Shown here in pieces: positions 48,787 through 56,855 of a DNA stretch of 64,000 bases. The position numbers and the translations under genes were made by a program. The DNA comes from Virgisporangium aliadipatigenens (GTDB lineage Bacteria > Actinomycetota > Actinomycetes > Mycobacteriales > Micromonosporaceae), in assembly GCF_016863615.1 (NCBI RefSeq), contig NZ_BOPF01000003.1, positions 62,001 through 126,000 on the forward strand. The letters run 5' to 3'. The first letter of the stretch is position 1, and every line of letters starts with the position of its first letter. A model generated the notes under the pieces. That model did not search any database, was not told where the DNA came from, and worked only from the letters and a program-made list of their open reading frames with translations.

Positions 48787-50696
48787 CGCCGGGCTCCCGC
48801 GGTCGCGGGACGTGCGGTCGAGGCGCGGTCGGCCAGGATCGCCTCGGCCGCCTTCTCCGCCGCCATGTAGATCGCGGTCGCGATGAAGTAGCCGGGGATG
48901 CGCGGGAACACCGAGGCGTCCACCACCCGCAGCCCTTTCGTGCCCCGCACCCGGAACCGGCTGTCCAGCACGGCCGCCGGGTCGTCCGCCCGGCCCATCC
49001 GGCAGGTGCCGCACGCGTGGTGCCCCCACGCCCGGTCCCGCACGAACGCCCGCAACGCCGCCCGGTCGTCGAACCCGGGCCCGGGCACCAGTTCCCGATG
49101 GCGCACGCCCCACCGCCGCGTGATGCCGCGCACGAACTCGATCCCGCGCACCACCGCGTCCAGGTCCTCGCCCCGCGCGTCGCTGCCCTCGTCGAAGGAG
49201 TGGAACGTGATCTCCGGAACGTCGCGCGGATCGGCCGAACGCAGCCGCACCCGGCCGGCGTCGTTGACCGTGCGCGCCTTGAGAACGGCCCACGTGAACA
49301 CGTTGCGCTGCTGCTCCAACCCGTCGGACCAGCCCGGGTAGTAGCCGGTGAAGCGGGCCGGCAGCCCGAAGACGAACAGGTCCGGCACCGGCTGACGGCG
49401 GCTCGACCGGCGGGTGATGCCGAGCACGACCCCGTTGCCGGCGTACACGCCGCGGCCGCTTTCCCGCCACTCCCGCAGGCCGGGATCCGGCTCCTCGCCC
49501 GGGCCCGGCGCCCGGAACGTCAATCCGGAAAGCAGCGCGAAGTCGTCGTCGACCTCGGACACGACTCCCACCTCGTAGCGGTCCTGCAGGTTGCGGCCGA
49601 CGCCGGGCAGCGGCACCCGCAGGGGGATCCCGTGGCGCGCCAACTCCTCGGCCGGGCCGATGCCGGAGAGCATCAGCAGCTGCGGGGTGTTGAACGCGCC
49701 GCCGGCCAGGATCACCTCGTGGCGGGCGGTGACGGTGCCGTGCCCCGTGGCAGGCCGCGCGCCGGCGGCCGGGTCGGCGCGGTACAGGTGGGCGCCTTCC
49801 AGGTACTCGACGCCGACGGCCCGGTCCCCGTCGAACGTCACCCGGGTGGCCAGGCAGCCGGTGCGGATCGTGAGCCGGTGGCGTTCGGCCGCCGCCAGCA
49901 GCGCCTCGCGGGTGCCGTTGCGGCGGCCCCGCGTGACGGCGAGGGGCGTCAGCCACAGGCCCTCGGGCGCCTTGCGCAGCACCCGCCAGTCGTTCGGGTC
50001 GAGGTAACGGCCGAAGCGCTCCAGCCGGCGCAGCGGGCGGCCGAGGCTGCGGCGCAGTTCGGACTCCACGGCGCCGACGACGATCCGCAGCAGTTGCTTG
50101 TCGCGCAGCAACAACGTCGGGTCGGGCAGCGTGGTGCGCAGCCACCCGTCATGGCCGTGGCGGCCACGGTCCACGTACCGGTCCGAGACGAACGGCACCA
50201 CCGACAGGAGGCGGGCGAACAGGCGGTTGCGCGGCAGCGGGCGGGGTCGCGGGACGTAGCCGCACTTCTCGAGGCGTTGGAAATGGCGCCGCATGCGCAC
50301 GCCGCGCCAGGAGGCGTCGCCGGTCGCCTCGGCGATGCGGTCCCAGTCCGCGTTCGGCGGGCACACCGTGATCATCGCGTTGTGGGCCGTGCAGCCGCCG
50401 AGCGTGCCGGCGCGCGGATAGAGAACGCCGTCCCGCCCGGCCACGTATTTGTCGTCCCGGCGTTGACGGGTGTCGTCGGCGTAGTGTCTGACGAAATAGT
50501 TCCAGCTGTACAAGGGATTCTCGGTGGAACGGGCGTGGAAACCGGGCACCCGGTAATCCGCGTCCTCGTCGTCGGTGCCCGCCTCGATCAGCAGCACGGA
50601 CGCGCCGGCCTCGGCCAGCCGTAGCGCCACGGGACCGCCGCCCGCGCCCGATCCGACGACGATGTAGTCGTATTCCTCGCACCCGTTCGTGGTCAT
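48783..50696 (-). CDS. GMC-family FAD oxidoreductase
   Basis: 637 aa. The N-terminal dinucleotide motif is YIVVGSGAGGGPVALRLAEA, the GMC signature 1 region is LYPRAGTLGGCTAHNAMI, the second signature is GGAFNTPQLLMLSGIGP, and the C-terminal active site is WGHHACGTCRMG (catalytic His). Similar to choline/alcohol dehydrogenases and cholesterol-oxidase-like enzymes. In this operon it may oxidise fatty alcohol or aldehyde products. Its stop overlaps the patatin start by 4 nt. Confidence 0.9.
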   Translation of the reverse strand: MTTNGCEEYDYIVVGSGAGGGPVALRLAEAGASVLLIEAGTDDEDADYRVPGFHARSTENPLYSWNYFVRHYADDTRQRRDDKYVAGRDGVLYPRAGTLGGCTAHNAMITVCPPNADWDRIAEATGDASWRGVRMRRHFQRLEKCGYVPRPRPLPRNRLFARLLSVVPFVSDRYVDRGRHGHDGWLRTTLPDPTLLLRDKQLLRIVVGAVESELRRSLGRPLRRLERFGRYLDPNDWRVLRKAPEGLWLTPLAVTRGRRNGTREALLAAAERHRLTIRTGCLATRVTFDGDRAVGVEYLEGAHLYRADPAAGARPATGHGTVTARHEVILAGGAFNTPQLLMLSGIGPAEELARHGIPLRVPLPGVGRNLQDRYEVGVVSEVDDDFALLSGLTFRAPGPGEEPDPGLREWRESGRGVYAGNGVVLGITRRSSRRQPVPDLFVFGLPARFTGYYPGWSDGLEQQRNVFTWAVLKARTVNDAGRVRLRSADPRDVPEITFHSFDEGSDARGEDLDAVVRGIEFVRGITRRWGVRHRELVPGPGFDDRAALRAFVRDRAWGHHACGTCRMGRADDPAAVLDSRFRVRGTKGLRVVDASVFPRIPGYFIATAIYMAAEKAAEAILADRASTARPATAGARR

Positions 50697-50709
50697 GGCG
50701 CGGGGCCCG

Positions 50710-51108
50710 TCAACGCTTCGCCGTGCGGGCGGCCGCGATGGCGAGGGCGGTGTTCAGGGCGGAGATCGCGACCAGCGTCGCCGCCATGGGCACCGGCAGC
50801 GCCCGCCGGACCGGCTCGTGCGGCGGCCGCAGCAGCAGCAACGCCGCGTTGAGCGTGTCGACGCCGTGGATGAGCGGGGCCTGCTCCAGCGCCCGGCTCC
50901 GCCGTTCGCCGCCGGCCAGCAGGTCGAACGCCAGCAGGACCGTGCGCACGCCGAAGAGCCGGAACGCGTACAGCACCGCCGGGGACACCTCCCGCTCGCC
51001 GGTGATGCGGCGGTTGAGCAGATGCGGGGCGGCCAGGGCGGCGGCGCCGTTGACGAATCGGATGGCCGCGAGCGCGATACGCGCCCCGTCGCCGGTGAAA
51101 ACGTTCAC
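50710..51108 (-). CDS. Four-helix membrane protein (DUF4267-like)
   Basis: 132 aa from GTG 51108, preceded by AGGGGGGT. About four hydrophobic helices: ALAAIRFVNGAAALAAPHLL, VLYAFRLFGVRTVLLAFDLL, IHGVDTLNAALLLL and MAATLVAISALNTALAIAA. Resembles DUF4267-type small membrane proteins. First gene of the operon, 13 nt before the GMC gene. It may be a membrane scaffold or a substrate-handling partner; function unknown. Confidence 0.7.
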   Translation of the reverse strand: MNVFTGDGARIALAAIRFVNGAAALAAPHLLNRRITGEREVSPAVLYAFRLFGVRTVLLAFDLLAGGERRSRALEQAPLIHGVDTLNAALLLLRPPHEPVRRALPVPMAATLVAISALNTALAIAAARTAKR

Positions 51109-51190
51109 GGGACCCCCCTTTTCCGAGCCGCTTTCGCAAACGACGATAGGCCCGGAATGCCGCTAATGCGGGGGAAGAATTTTCCTGCTA

Positions 51191-51206
51191 TGTCGCCTTG
51201 GCGACA
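51191..51206. promoter_or_regulatory. Perfect palindrome upstream of the lipid-oxidation operon
   Basis: TGTCGCC-TT-GGCGACA has 7-bp perfect arms and a 2-nt centre. It lies 83 nt upstream of the first operon gene, in the only sizeable non-coding gap (51109-51279). Good operator candidate; the protein that binds it is not known. Confidence 0.55.
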
Positions 51207-51279
51207 GGCGCACGCGCGACACAGGTCTGAGAGGACGCTCGACCGGCCACCACCCGCCGCTCGATTTCCGCCGCCACGG

Positions 51280-51850
51280 TCAGCGCGCCGCGCGGGTGAA
51301 CGTGTAGCCGGCGTGGTGCAGCACCTCGCCGTCGAACCGCCCGTACGCCCAGAAACCGAGGTCGTCGCGGTACACGATCCGGTCGCCGGTGATCCGGAAC
51401 GCGCCCCGGTAGGCGTGCCGCCGCCCGCCCCTGGTCTCGTCGTAACGGCCGTCGGCGGTCAGCTCCTGATGTATGTGGCCGGTCGCGTCGATCCACACGC
51501 CCAGCCGCGGCGGGGGCGACGACGGCGCCGCCGGCACGAACGACGCGCGCGCCACGCCGTCGACCAGGATCGTGCGGGCCTGCTCCGGCCACCAGATCAC
51601 CCGCTCGAACGCGCGGCCGTCGGCCGGCACCACCGCGAACGTGGCCGGGTTCCCGGGCACCAGCGGGCTGACCGACGCGTCGAAGACCGGCACGATCGCC
51701 GACCCGGTGCAGTCCATGACGGCCGCGTGGTCGCGCGGAAGGGCCGGCCCGACGGCGGCGATCGTGGCGCCGGCGGTCAGCACGTCCGTGCCGTTCAGGG
51801 TGCCGAGCGCCGGATCCAGCGTGTGCACGGTGGCGTTGACGAAGAGCATG
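51280..51850 (-). CDS. Atu4866-domain protein with an amidohydrolase-derived shell
   Basis: 189 aa from ATG 51850. The first half is the N-terminal composite strand set of an amidohydrolase (LFVNATVHTLDPALGTLNG; DCTGSAIVPVFDASV) joined directly to its C-terminal strands (ATFAVVPADGRAFERVIW; ARTILVDGVARASF); the catalytic TIM barrel with its metal ligands is missing. The last ~75 residues are an Atu4866 domain (GVWIDATGHIHQELTADGRYD; DRIVYRDDLGFWAYGRF), a small lipocalin-like barrel. Probably a binding protein rather than an enzyme. Start Shine-Dalgarno is weak. Confidence 0.7.
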
Positions 51851-51924
51851 GGCACCAGCTTCGGCGGCCCGGGCCGGCGCAACCAGGCCGTGTCGCACCC
51901 TGGTTCGCCGGGTGTGCGGCGTGT

Positions 51925-51953
51925 GCAAGTCGCGGGCAAGTGCGTCCCGCGAC
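51925..51953. promoter_or_regulatory. SARP-type direct repeats and inverted repeat
   Basis: GCAAGT occurs at 51925-51930 and again at 51936-51941, exactly 11 bp apart, the spacing of SARP-binding heptamer repeats. Overlapping it is a perfect inverted repeat GTCGCGGG-N9-CCCGCGAC (51929-51953). It lies 44 nt upstream of the SARP gene and 75 nt upstream of the divergent Atu4866 gene, so it probably serves both. Confidence 0.6.
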
Positions 51954-51996
51954 ACTGGCGGCGCACGATCCCACCGGTCCGCCTGGAGGCCCCGCA

Positions 51997-53724
51997 GTGC
52001 CCGTGAGCAGCCTGCTCTTCGATCCGCTCGGGCCGTTGGAGGTGTGGCGCGACGGGCGTTGCGTCGACCTCGGCCCGCCGCAGCGGCGGCTGCTCCTGCT
52101 GCGCCTGTTGCTGGCGGAGCGGCGGCCGGTGCCGTTCGACCGGCTGCACGAGGACCTGTGGGCCGGCCGGCCGCCGCCGGGTGCCGCCGCGTCGGTGCAC
52201 GCGCACGTCAGCCGGCTGCGGGCCGCGCTGGAGCCGGCCGGATCCGCGTCCCGCGTCCTGGTGCGCGACCGTTGCGGATACGCGCTGCTCGCGGACGCCT
52301 CGGCGGTGACCTCCGCCCGGTTCGAGACCTCGGTCGAACGGACGCGTCGCCTGCTCGCCGCGGGCCGGGCCGGCGCGGCGCGGCGCGAGATCGAGCGGGC
52401 GATGCGCTGGTGGCGCGGGCCGGCGCTGGCCGACGCGGCGGATGCGCCGTTCGCGCGGGCGGCGGCGGTGCGGCTGGACGAGGCGCGGCTGGCCGGGCAC
52501 GAGCTGCGCGTGGCCGTGCTGCTGGCCGACGGTGACGCCGCCGGCGCCGTGACCGCCGCGCGTGCCCTGATCGTGGCGCAGCCGTTGCGGGAATCGGCCT
52601 GGCTGCTGCTGATCCGCGCGCTGTACCTGAGCGGCCGGCCCGCCGAGGCGTTGCGCGAGTACGAGCGGATCCGGGCCGCGCTCGCCGAGGAGCTCGGCAC
52701 CGAACCCGGCCCCGCGCTGCGCGAGCTGCATCTGGCGGTGCTGCGACACGACACGCCCGCCATCGGTGGCGTCACGGCGCCGCACCCGCGGGACGTCGCC
52801 GGGCCGGTGCTGGTCGGTCGGGACGACGCGCGCGCCGCGCTCGACCGGGTGCTGGTTTCCGCGGCCGGTGGGCGGTCGTCGTGGGCGATCGTCTCCGGGT
52901 CCGCCGGCGCCGGTAAGACAGCTCTGGTCGAACGTGTCGCAGCCGACGCGTCCCGCGACGGCTGGCGGGTCGCGTTCACCCGCCCGGTCGGCGCGGCAGG
53001 GGAAGGGTGGCGCGCCGGGCCGCTGCTCGACGGGCCCGGTTCCGGCGACGCGTGCGGACTCCTCGCGGAGCGGCTCGGCGGTCGGCCGACGCTCTGGATC
53101 GTCGAGGATCTCCAGTGGGCGGACGCCGCGGCGCGGGCACTTCTGGCGCACGTCGCCACCGGCCTGCGGGACGTGCCGCTGGCGGTGTTCTGCACCGTTC
53201 GGGACGCGGACCGGCCGCCCCTGGCGGAGCTGACGGTGCTGCTCGCGCGGCTCGGTGCCGCGCGGGTGACCCTCGGACCGCTCTCCGCCCGCCACGTCGA
53301 ACGCCTCCTGCGCACCCGCGCCGACCGGCCGCCCCGGCACGGCACCCCGCCCGGCGTGTCCCTCGCGGCGACCGAACTGCACCGGCGCAGCGGCGGCAAC
53401 CCGTTCTACCTCAACGAGTTGCTGACGCTGCCGGAGGCGCGGCGGTGGGGCCCGGGTGCGGCGGTGCCACCCGGCGCACTGAGCGTGCTGCGGGCCGAAC
53501 TGCGCGCGCTGCCGGCCCCGGCGCGGGAGATCCTCTCCGTCGCCGCGGCGCAGAGCGGCCACAGCGGACGGTTCGACCCGGGGGCCGTCGCAAGCGCGGC
53601 GGGACTGCCGCTCGACGTGGTTCACGCGCGGCTCGGACCCGCGCTCGACGCCGGCCTGGTCCACGCCCCGAACGGCTACCGCTTCGCCGCCGGCCTGATC
53701 GCCGAGGTCCTGCTCGGCGACTGA
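51997..53724 (+). CDS. SARP-type regulator (BTAD + AAA ATPase), short form
   Basis: 575 aa from GTG 51997 with GGAGG 7 nt upstream. The winged HTH and BTAD span ~1-250 (LEVWRDGRCVDLGPPQRRLL; LREYERIRAALAEELGTEPG). A MalT-like AAA domain follows with P-loop VSGSAGAGKTALVERVAA and Walker B TLWIVEDLQWAD. It stops at EVLLGD, where relatives of ~900-1100 aa continue with TPR-like repeats. The truncation end coincides with the start of the Septu cassette 130 nt downstream, so loss of the C-terminus on insertion of the cassette is possible. It may still bind DNA. Confidence 0.85.
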   Translation: MPVSSLLFDPLGPLEVWRDGRCVDLGPPQRRLLLLRLLLAERRPVPFDRLHEDLWAGRPPPGAAASVHAHVSRLRAALEPAGSASRVLVRDRCGYALLADASAVTSARFETSVERTRRLLAAGRAGAARREIERAMRWWRGPALADAADAPFARAAAVRLDEARLAGHELRVAVLLADGDAAGAVTAARALIVAQPLRESAWLLLIRALYLSGRPAEALREYERIRAALAEELGTEPGPALRELHLAVLRHDTPAIGGVTAPHPRDVAGPVLVGRDDARAALDRVLVSAAGGRSSWAIVSGSAGAGKTALVERVAADASRDGWRVAFTRPVGAAGEGWRAGPLLDGPGSGDACGLLAERLGGRPTLWIVEDLQWADAAARALLAHVATGLRDVPLAVFCTVRDADRPPLAELTVLLARLGAARVTLGPLSARHVERLLRTRADRPPRHGTPPGVSLAATELHRRSGGNPFYLNELLTLPEARRWGPGAAVPPGALSVLRAELRALPAPAREILSVAAAQSGHSGRFDPGAVASAAGLPLDVVHARLGPALDAGLVHAPNGYRFAAGLIAEVLLGD

Positions 53725-53853
53725 ACCCCGTGCTCGCGGCCCGCGGAGTGCGAGTCAGAGACGACGATCCCGGCCTTGGCGACCCAGTAAGCTGGCACTC
53801 CACGAACAGCGGCAATGGCTGCGCACGAGCGCGAATTCATGGAGGACTCGTCG

Positions 53854-55188
53854 GTGTACTTGCATCGCCTGCGCATCCGGGGAGTGCGAGGATTCCACGG
53901 GTCCCGTGTCGTCGATCTGCGTTTCGAGCGGAACGACCACGATGACGCCTTCGAACGCTATCCCGGGTTTTACGTAATAGCCGGGCGCAACGGGGCGGGA
54001 AAGACAACCCTCCTTCGCGCCGCGGCTACCGCACTCGCGGGTCCCGAGGTCGCCAACAGCCTGTCCGAAGGTGAACGCGACTGGATCAGTCATGGGCAGC
54101 CGGTCGCGACGGTCAACGCGGAAGTTGTGCGCGACTTTTCCGAAATCAACCTCGGTGCGGGTCGCCCCTCCGAGGTCTTTTCCGCCGCGCTCAGGTGGGA
54201 GCAGACCGAGGGGGCGAGGGCACGACCGCAGGCCGATACGCACCGCGACCTCGGCGGGAAAATGGCCGAACGATCGCTGTGGTCCCCGAAACCGACCGGC
54301 TGGTTCGCCGCGGGTTACGGCCCGTTCCGGCGCCTGGCCGGTACGAGTGGCGAGGTCGCGCGGTTGATGGCCGGAGACTGGACCGCGGCGCGTTTCGCGA
54401 CGCTGTTCCGTGAAGAGGCTTCGCTCGCGGAGACTGTGCAGTGGCTTCAGCAGGTGAACTATCGCGCCCGGTCCGGCCGCGCGAGCTTTGCCGAGCTGGA
54501 GAACCTTGTCATCCGACTTCTCAACGACGGCCTGTTTCCGGACGGCTTTTCGGTCGATCGCGTGGATCCGGACGGGCTCTGGATCACCAGAGACTCGAGT
54601 CCACCCGTCCGGATCGATGAGATGAGCGACGGATACCGCACCGTCACGGCGTTGGTGACCGACATCGTCCGCCAGGTCAACGAATGCTTCGACGGGAAAA
54701 TCGAGTGGTCCGATGACGGTCGGCCCATCATTCACACGTCCGGGACCGTGCTGATCGACGAGATCGATGTGCACCTGCACGTGTCCTGGCAGAAGCGCAT
54801 CGCCCCCTGGTTGTTGGAACACTTTCCCTATATCCAGTTCATCGTCACGAGTCACAGCCCTTACATCTGCCAGAGCGCGACTCCGGGCGGTCTGATCCAG
54901 CTTCCCGGGCCTGAGGACGACTTCCCGCCACGTGTCGCCGACGAAGACCTTTTCCGGCGGGTCGTGAACGGGAGCGGCGACGACGCGGTTCTGACGGAAC
55001 TTTTCGGGCTGGACTCGCCGTACTCCGAACGCGTCGACGAACTCCGGGCGGCTCTCACCCGACTGGAGCGGCTCGCCATCCGCGGTAACGCACGTCCGGA
55101 GGACCTCGCACAACTGGCGGAGCTGTCTGAGACTCTCTCGCCGTCGCCCGGCAGCCGGGTTCGCGACGTGTTGGGGGACGAGGTTTGA
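53854..55188 (+). CDS. ptuA: Septu-type ATPase PtuA
   Basis: 444 aa from GTG 53854, preceded by GGAGG at 8 nt; upstream ATGs at 53815 and 53839 fit less well. An SMC/OLD-type ATPase: Walker A YVIAGRNGAGKTTLLRAA, signature-like EMSDGYRTVTALV, Walker B VLIDEIDVHLHVSWQ and H-loop VTSHSPYIC. No Toprim domain. It overlaps by 4 nt an HNH nuclease gene, which is the PtuA-PtuB order of Septu anti-phage systems. Codon use is slightly less GC-rich than the neighbours (gggttttacgtaatagccgg region), consistent with recent transfer. Confidence 0.85.
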   Translation: MYLHRLRIRGVRGFHGSRVVDLRFERNDHDDAFERYPGFYVIAGRNGAGKTTLLRAAATALAGPEVANSLSEGERDWISHGQPVATVNAEVVRDFSEINLGAGRPSEVFSAALRWEQTEGARARPQADTHRDLGGKMAERSLWSPKPTGWFAAGYGPFRRLAGTSGEVARLMAGDWTAARFATLFREEASLAETVQWLQQVNYRARSGRASFAELENLVIRLLNDGLFPDGFSVDRVDPDGLWITRDSSPPVRIDEMSDGYRTVTALVTDIVRQVNECFDGKIEWSDDGRPIIHTSGTVLIDEIDVHLHVSWQKRIAPWLLEHFPYIQFIVTSHSPYICQSATPGGLIQLPGPEDDFPPRVADEDLFRRVVNGSGDDAVLTELFGLDSPYSERVDELRAALTRLERLAIRGNARPEDLAQLAELSETLSPSPGSRVRDVLGDEV

Positions 55189-55916
55189 TTCCGATCACGC
55201 GTGGGCCCCTTCCCGCGCAGATCTCCGCCAGATTGGTGGACAGGACCGCGAGGATCGCGGCCAGTACGACTCCTCGGAAGACGGCCCGGGCAAGCTGGAG
55301 CGGCGCCACCGGCACACGTCGACGCCTCAAGACACAACTCCTGGCAATGTGCGCTCGCCCAGCCTTCTGCATGTACTGCTATGAGAGTCGGGGCACGGAC
55401 GTCGACCACTTCGTGCCGATAGCCCGCGATCCGATGACGACCTTCGAGTGGAATAACCACATCCTCGCGTGCGGCTACTGCAATCAACAGGCGAAGAAGG
55501 AGAAGTTCCCGCTCGATCCGGTGGGGAACCCGCTCCTGTTGGACCCGAGTGTGGACGACTCGGCCGATCACATGACGCTCGCCAGTACGGGGCACTTCAT
55601 CGACCTCACGCCGCAGGGCCGCGAAACCATCGACCTGCTCCGGCTCAATGCCCGCAGCGCACTGGTCGAGGCGCGGTATCGGTCATGGCGCGGCGTGATC
55701 CGCGTTTTCGCGAACGCGGAGCGGGAGGGCCGTCCGATCGACGCCGAGGACCTGGAAGACCTGCGGTTTCTGCCGGTTGTCGATGCCTTCCACCATTTCG
55801 CGCACGACGTCTCCGCCGACCGCCTCGTGCACAAGGCCGTCGCACCGGCGCTGGCTCGTCATGCGCGACAGCACCTGTCCGTACTGAGGTCGGTTTTTCC
55901 GGACTGTGGTCTGTAA
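55185..55916 (+). CDS. ptuB: Septu-type HNH endonuclease PtuB
   Basis: 243 aa from a TTG start overlapping the ptuA stop (TTGA), with GGGGA/GAGG upstream. HNH core: Cys62-x2-Cys65 (CMYCYESRG), Asp72-Val-Asp74-His75 (TDVDHFVPIA), Asn91 (EWNNHILACGYCNQQ) and Cys96-x2-Cys99, so both zinc pairs and the catalytic His are present. The C-terminal half is helical. In Septu the complex of PtuA ATPase and PtuB nuclease acts as an abortive defence. The intact motifs suggest an active system. Confidence 0.85.
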   Translation: MIPITRGPLPAQISARLVDRTARIAASTTPRKTARASWSGATGTRRRLKTQLLAMCARPAFCMYCYESRGTDVDHFVPIARDPMTTFEWNNHILACGYCNQQAKKEKFPLDPVGNPLLLDPSVDDSADHMTLASTGHFIDLTPQGRETIDLLRLNARSALVEARYRSWRGVIRVFANAEREGRPIDAEDLEDLRFLPVVDAFHHFAHDVSADRLVHKAVAPALARHARQHLSVLRSVFPDCGL

Positions 55917-55956
55917 TGCCGGTAGGGCACGAAGACGATGCGTTCGTACCCCGCGC

Positions 55957-55975
55957 GGTAGTTGGGACTACCAAC
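55957..55975. promoter_or_regulatory. Overlapping palindromes upstream of marR
   Basis: GGTAGT-TGGG-ACTACC (55957-55972) overlaps GTTGG-GACTA-CCAAC (55961-55975). It lies 21 nt before the MarR start, where MarR dimers usually bind. Probable autoregulatory operator. Confidence 0.7.
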
Positions 55976-55996
55976 CATGCCGTCTAGAGTGTCGGC

Positions 55997-56404
55997 ATGA
56001 CCTCGGACGCCGTCGTGGAGGCGCTGGTGCGCAGCTCGTGGCGGGTGATGGGCGTGCTGACCCGCATCGGTGCGGAGAACGACCTGTCGCTCACGCAGCT
56101 GCGCGTGTTCGGCATCCTCGTCGACCGGCGGCTGCGGATGACCGAGCTCGCCGACTACCTGGGACTGGACAAGTCGTCCATGTCCGGCCTCGTCGACCGC
56201 GCCGAACGCCGTGGCCTGCTGGCCCGCGGCAAGAACCCCGACGACCGGCGGGCCGTCGACGTGTACCTGACCCCGGCCGGCCTCGCGCTCATGGAACGCC
56301 TGCTGGAGGAGGGTCGCCGGGCGCTGGCCCCGGCGACCGACCGTCTCGACGCGAAGCAGTCCGCTCAGTTAGTGGATCTGCTGGAAATACTGCTCGGGGA
56401 GTGA
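55997..56404 (+). CDS. MarR-family transcriptional regulator
   Basis: 135 aa. Winged-helix MarR: LSLTQLRVFGILVDRRLRMT then LADYLGLDKSSMSGLVDRAE and the wing ARGKNPDDRRAVDVYLTP. A small ligand- or oxidant-sensing repressor. The upstream palindromes suggest self-control. No efflux pump or enzyme gene is adjacent, so its target is unclear; the gene next to it is convergent. Ends 34 nt from it, with a short palindrome between. Confidence 0.9.
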   Translation: MTSDAVVEALVRSSWRVMGVLTRIGAENDLSLTQLRVFGILVDRRLRMTELADYLGLDKSSMSGLVDRAERRGLLARGKNPDDRRAVDVYLTPAGLALMERLLEEGRRALAPATDRLDAKQSAQLVDLLEILLGE

Positions 56405-56438
56405 CGGGCGGAGACCGTCCACTGTGGACGGGCTCCGG

Positions 56439-56657
56439 TCAGGTGGCCACCTTCCGCCAGCGGCCGGGGCCACCCATCCAGGCGCCGGCGAGGATCTCCG
56501 CTGACTGGCGGCCGGGGCAGCGGTGCACCCTCGACCGGCCGTTGTTACCGCCGGCGACCGCCTCAACCTCCCACATCTGGCCGTCGCTGCGGATGAAGAC
56601 GTCGCGTCGGCCGCGGGGCGTGCGGTCGCCGTTCCACCAGTGGGTCTCGAGTCTCAC
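56439..56657 (-). CDS. Small conserved-looking basic protein
   Basis: 72 aa from GTG 56657 (GTG 56675 is an alternative). The sequence VRLETHWWNGDRTPRGRRDV then FIRSDGQMWEVEAVAGGNNGR and GPGRWRKVA resembles short proteins commonly seen in actinobacterial genomes that carry a W(x)V strand and a terminal GxWRE/K motif. No signal or membrane segment. Function unknown. It lies convergent to marR. Confidence 0.6.
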   Translation of the reverse strand: MRLETHWWNGDRTPRGRRDVFIRSDGQMWEVEAVAGGNNGRSRVHRCPGRQSAEILAGAWMGGPGRWRKVAT

Positions 56658-56855
56658 CCACCGAACGTATAGCACCGGTCCGGCGGCCGCGGATGGGGTT
56701 ACCGGGCGAACTTGTGGAGAAGAGAGGAGAATGGCCCCGTACGCTACGGTAGGCGTTCCTCAGGGTCACTCGACGTGACTCTTGATCTCTTCCGCGTGTG
56801 GCCCGGTATCCAGGGCGGCGCGTCCGCCGCAACTCCGAACGAACGGAGCACGCCC

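Noticed and set aside
46216-48870. An 884-codon plus-strand frame opposite the patatin
   Set aside because: No recognisable motif, Arg/Gln-rich; the minus strand has patatin motifs and ATGA overlaps with both neighbours.
53854-55916. OLD-family nuclease with Gabija-like partner
   Set aside because: The ATPase has no Toprim domain and the partner is HNH rather than a UvrD-type helicase, which favours Septu.
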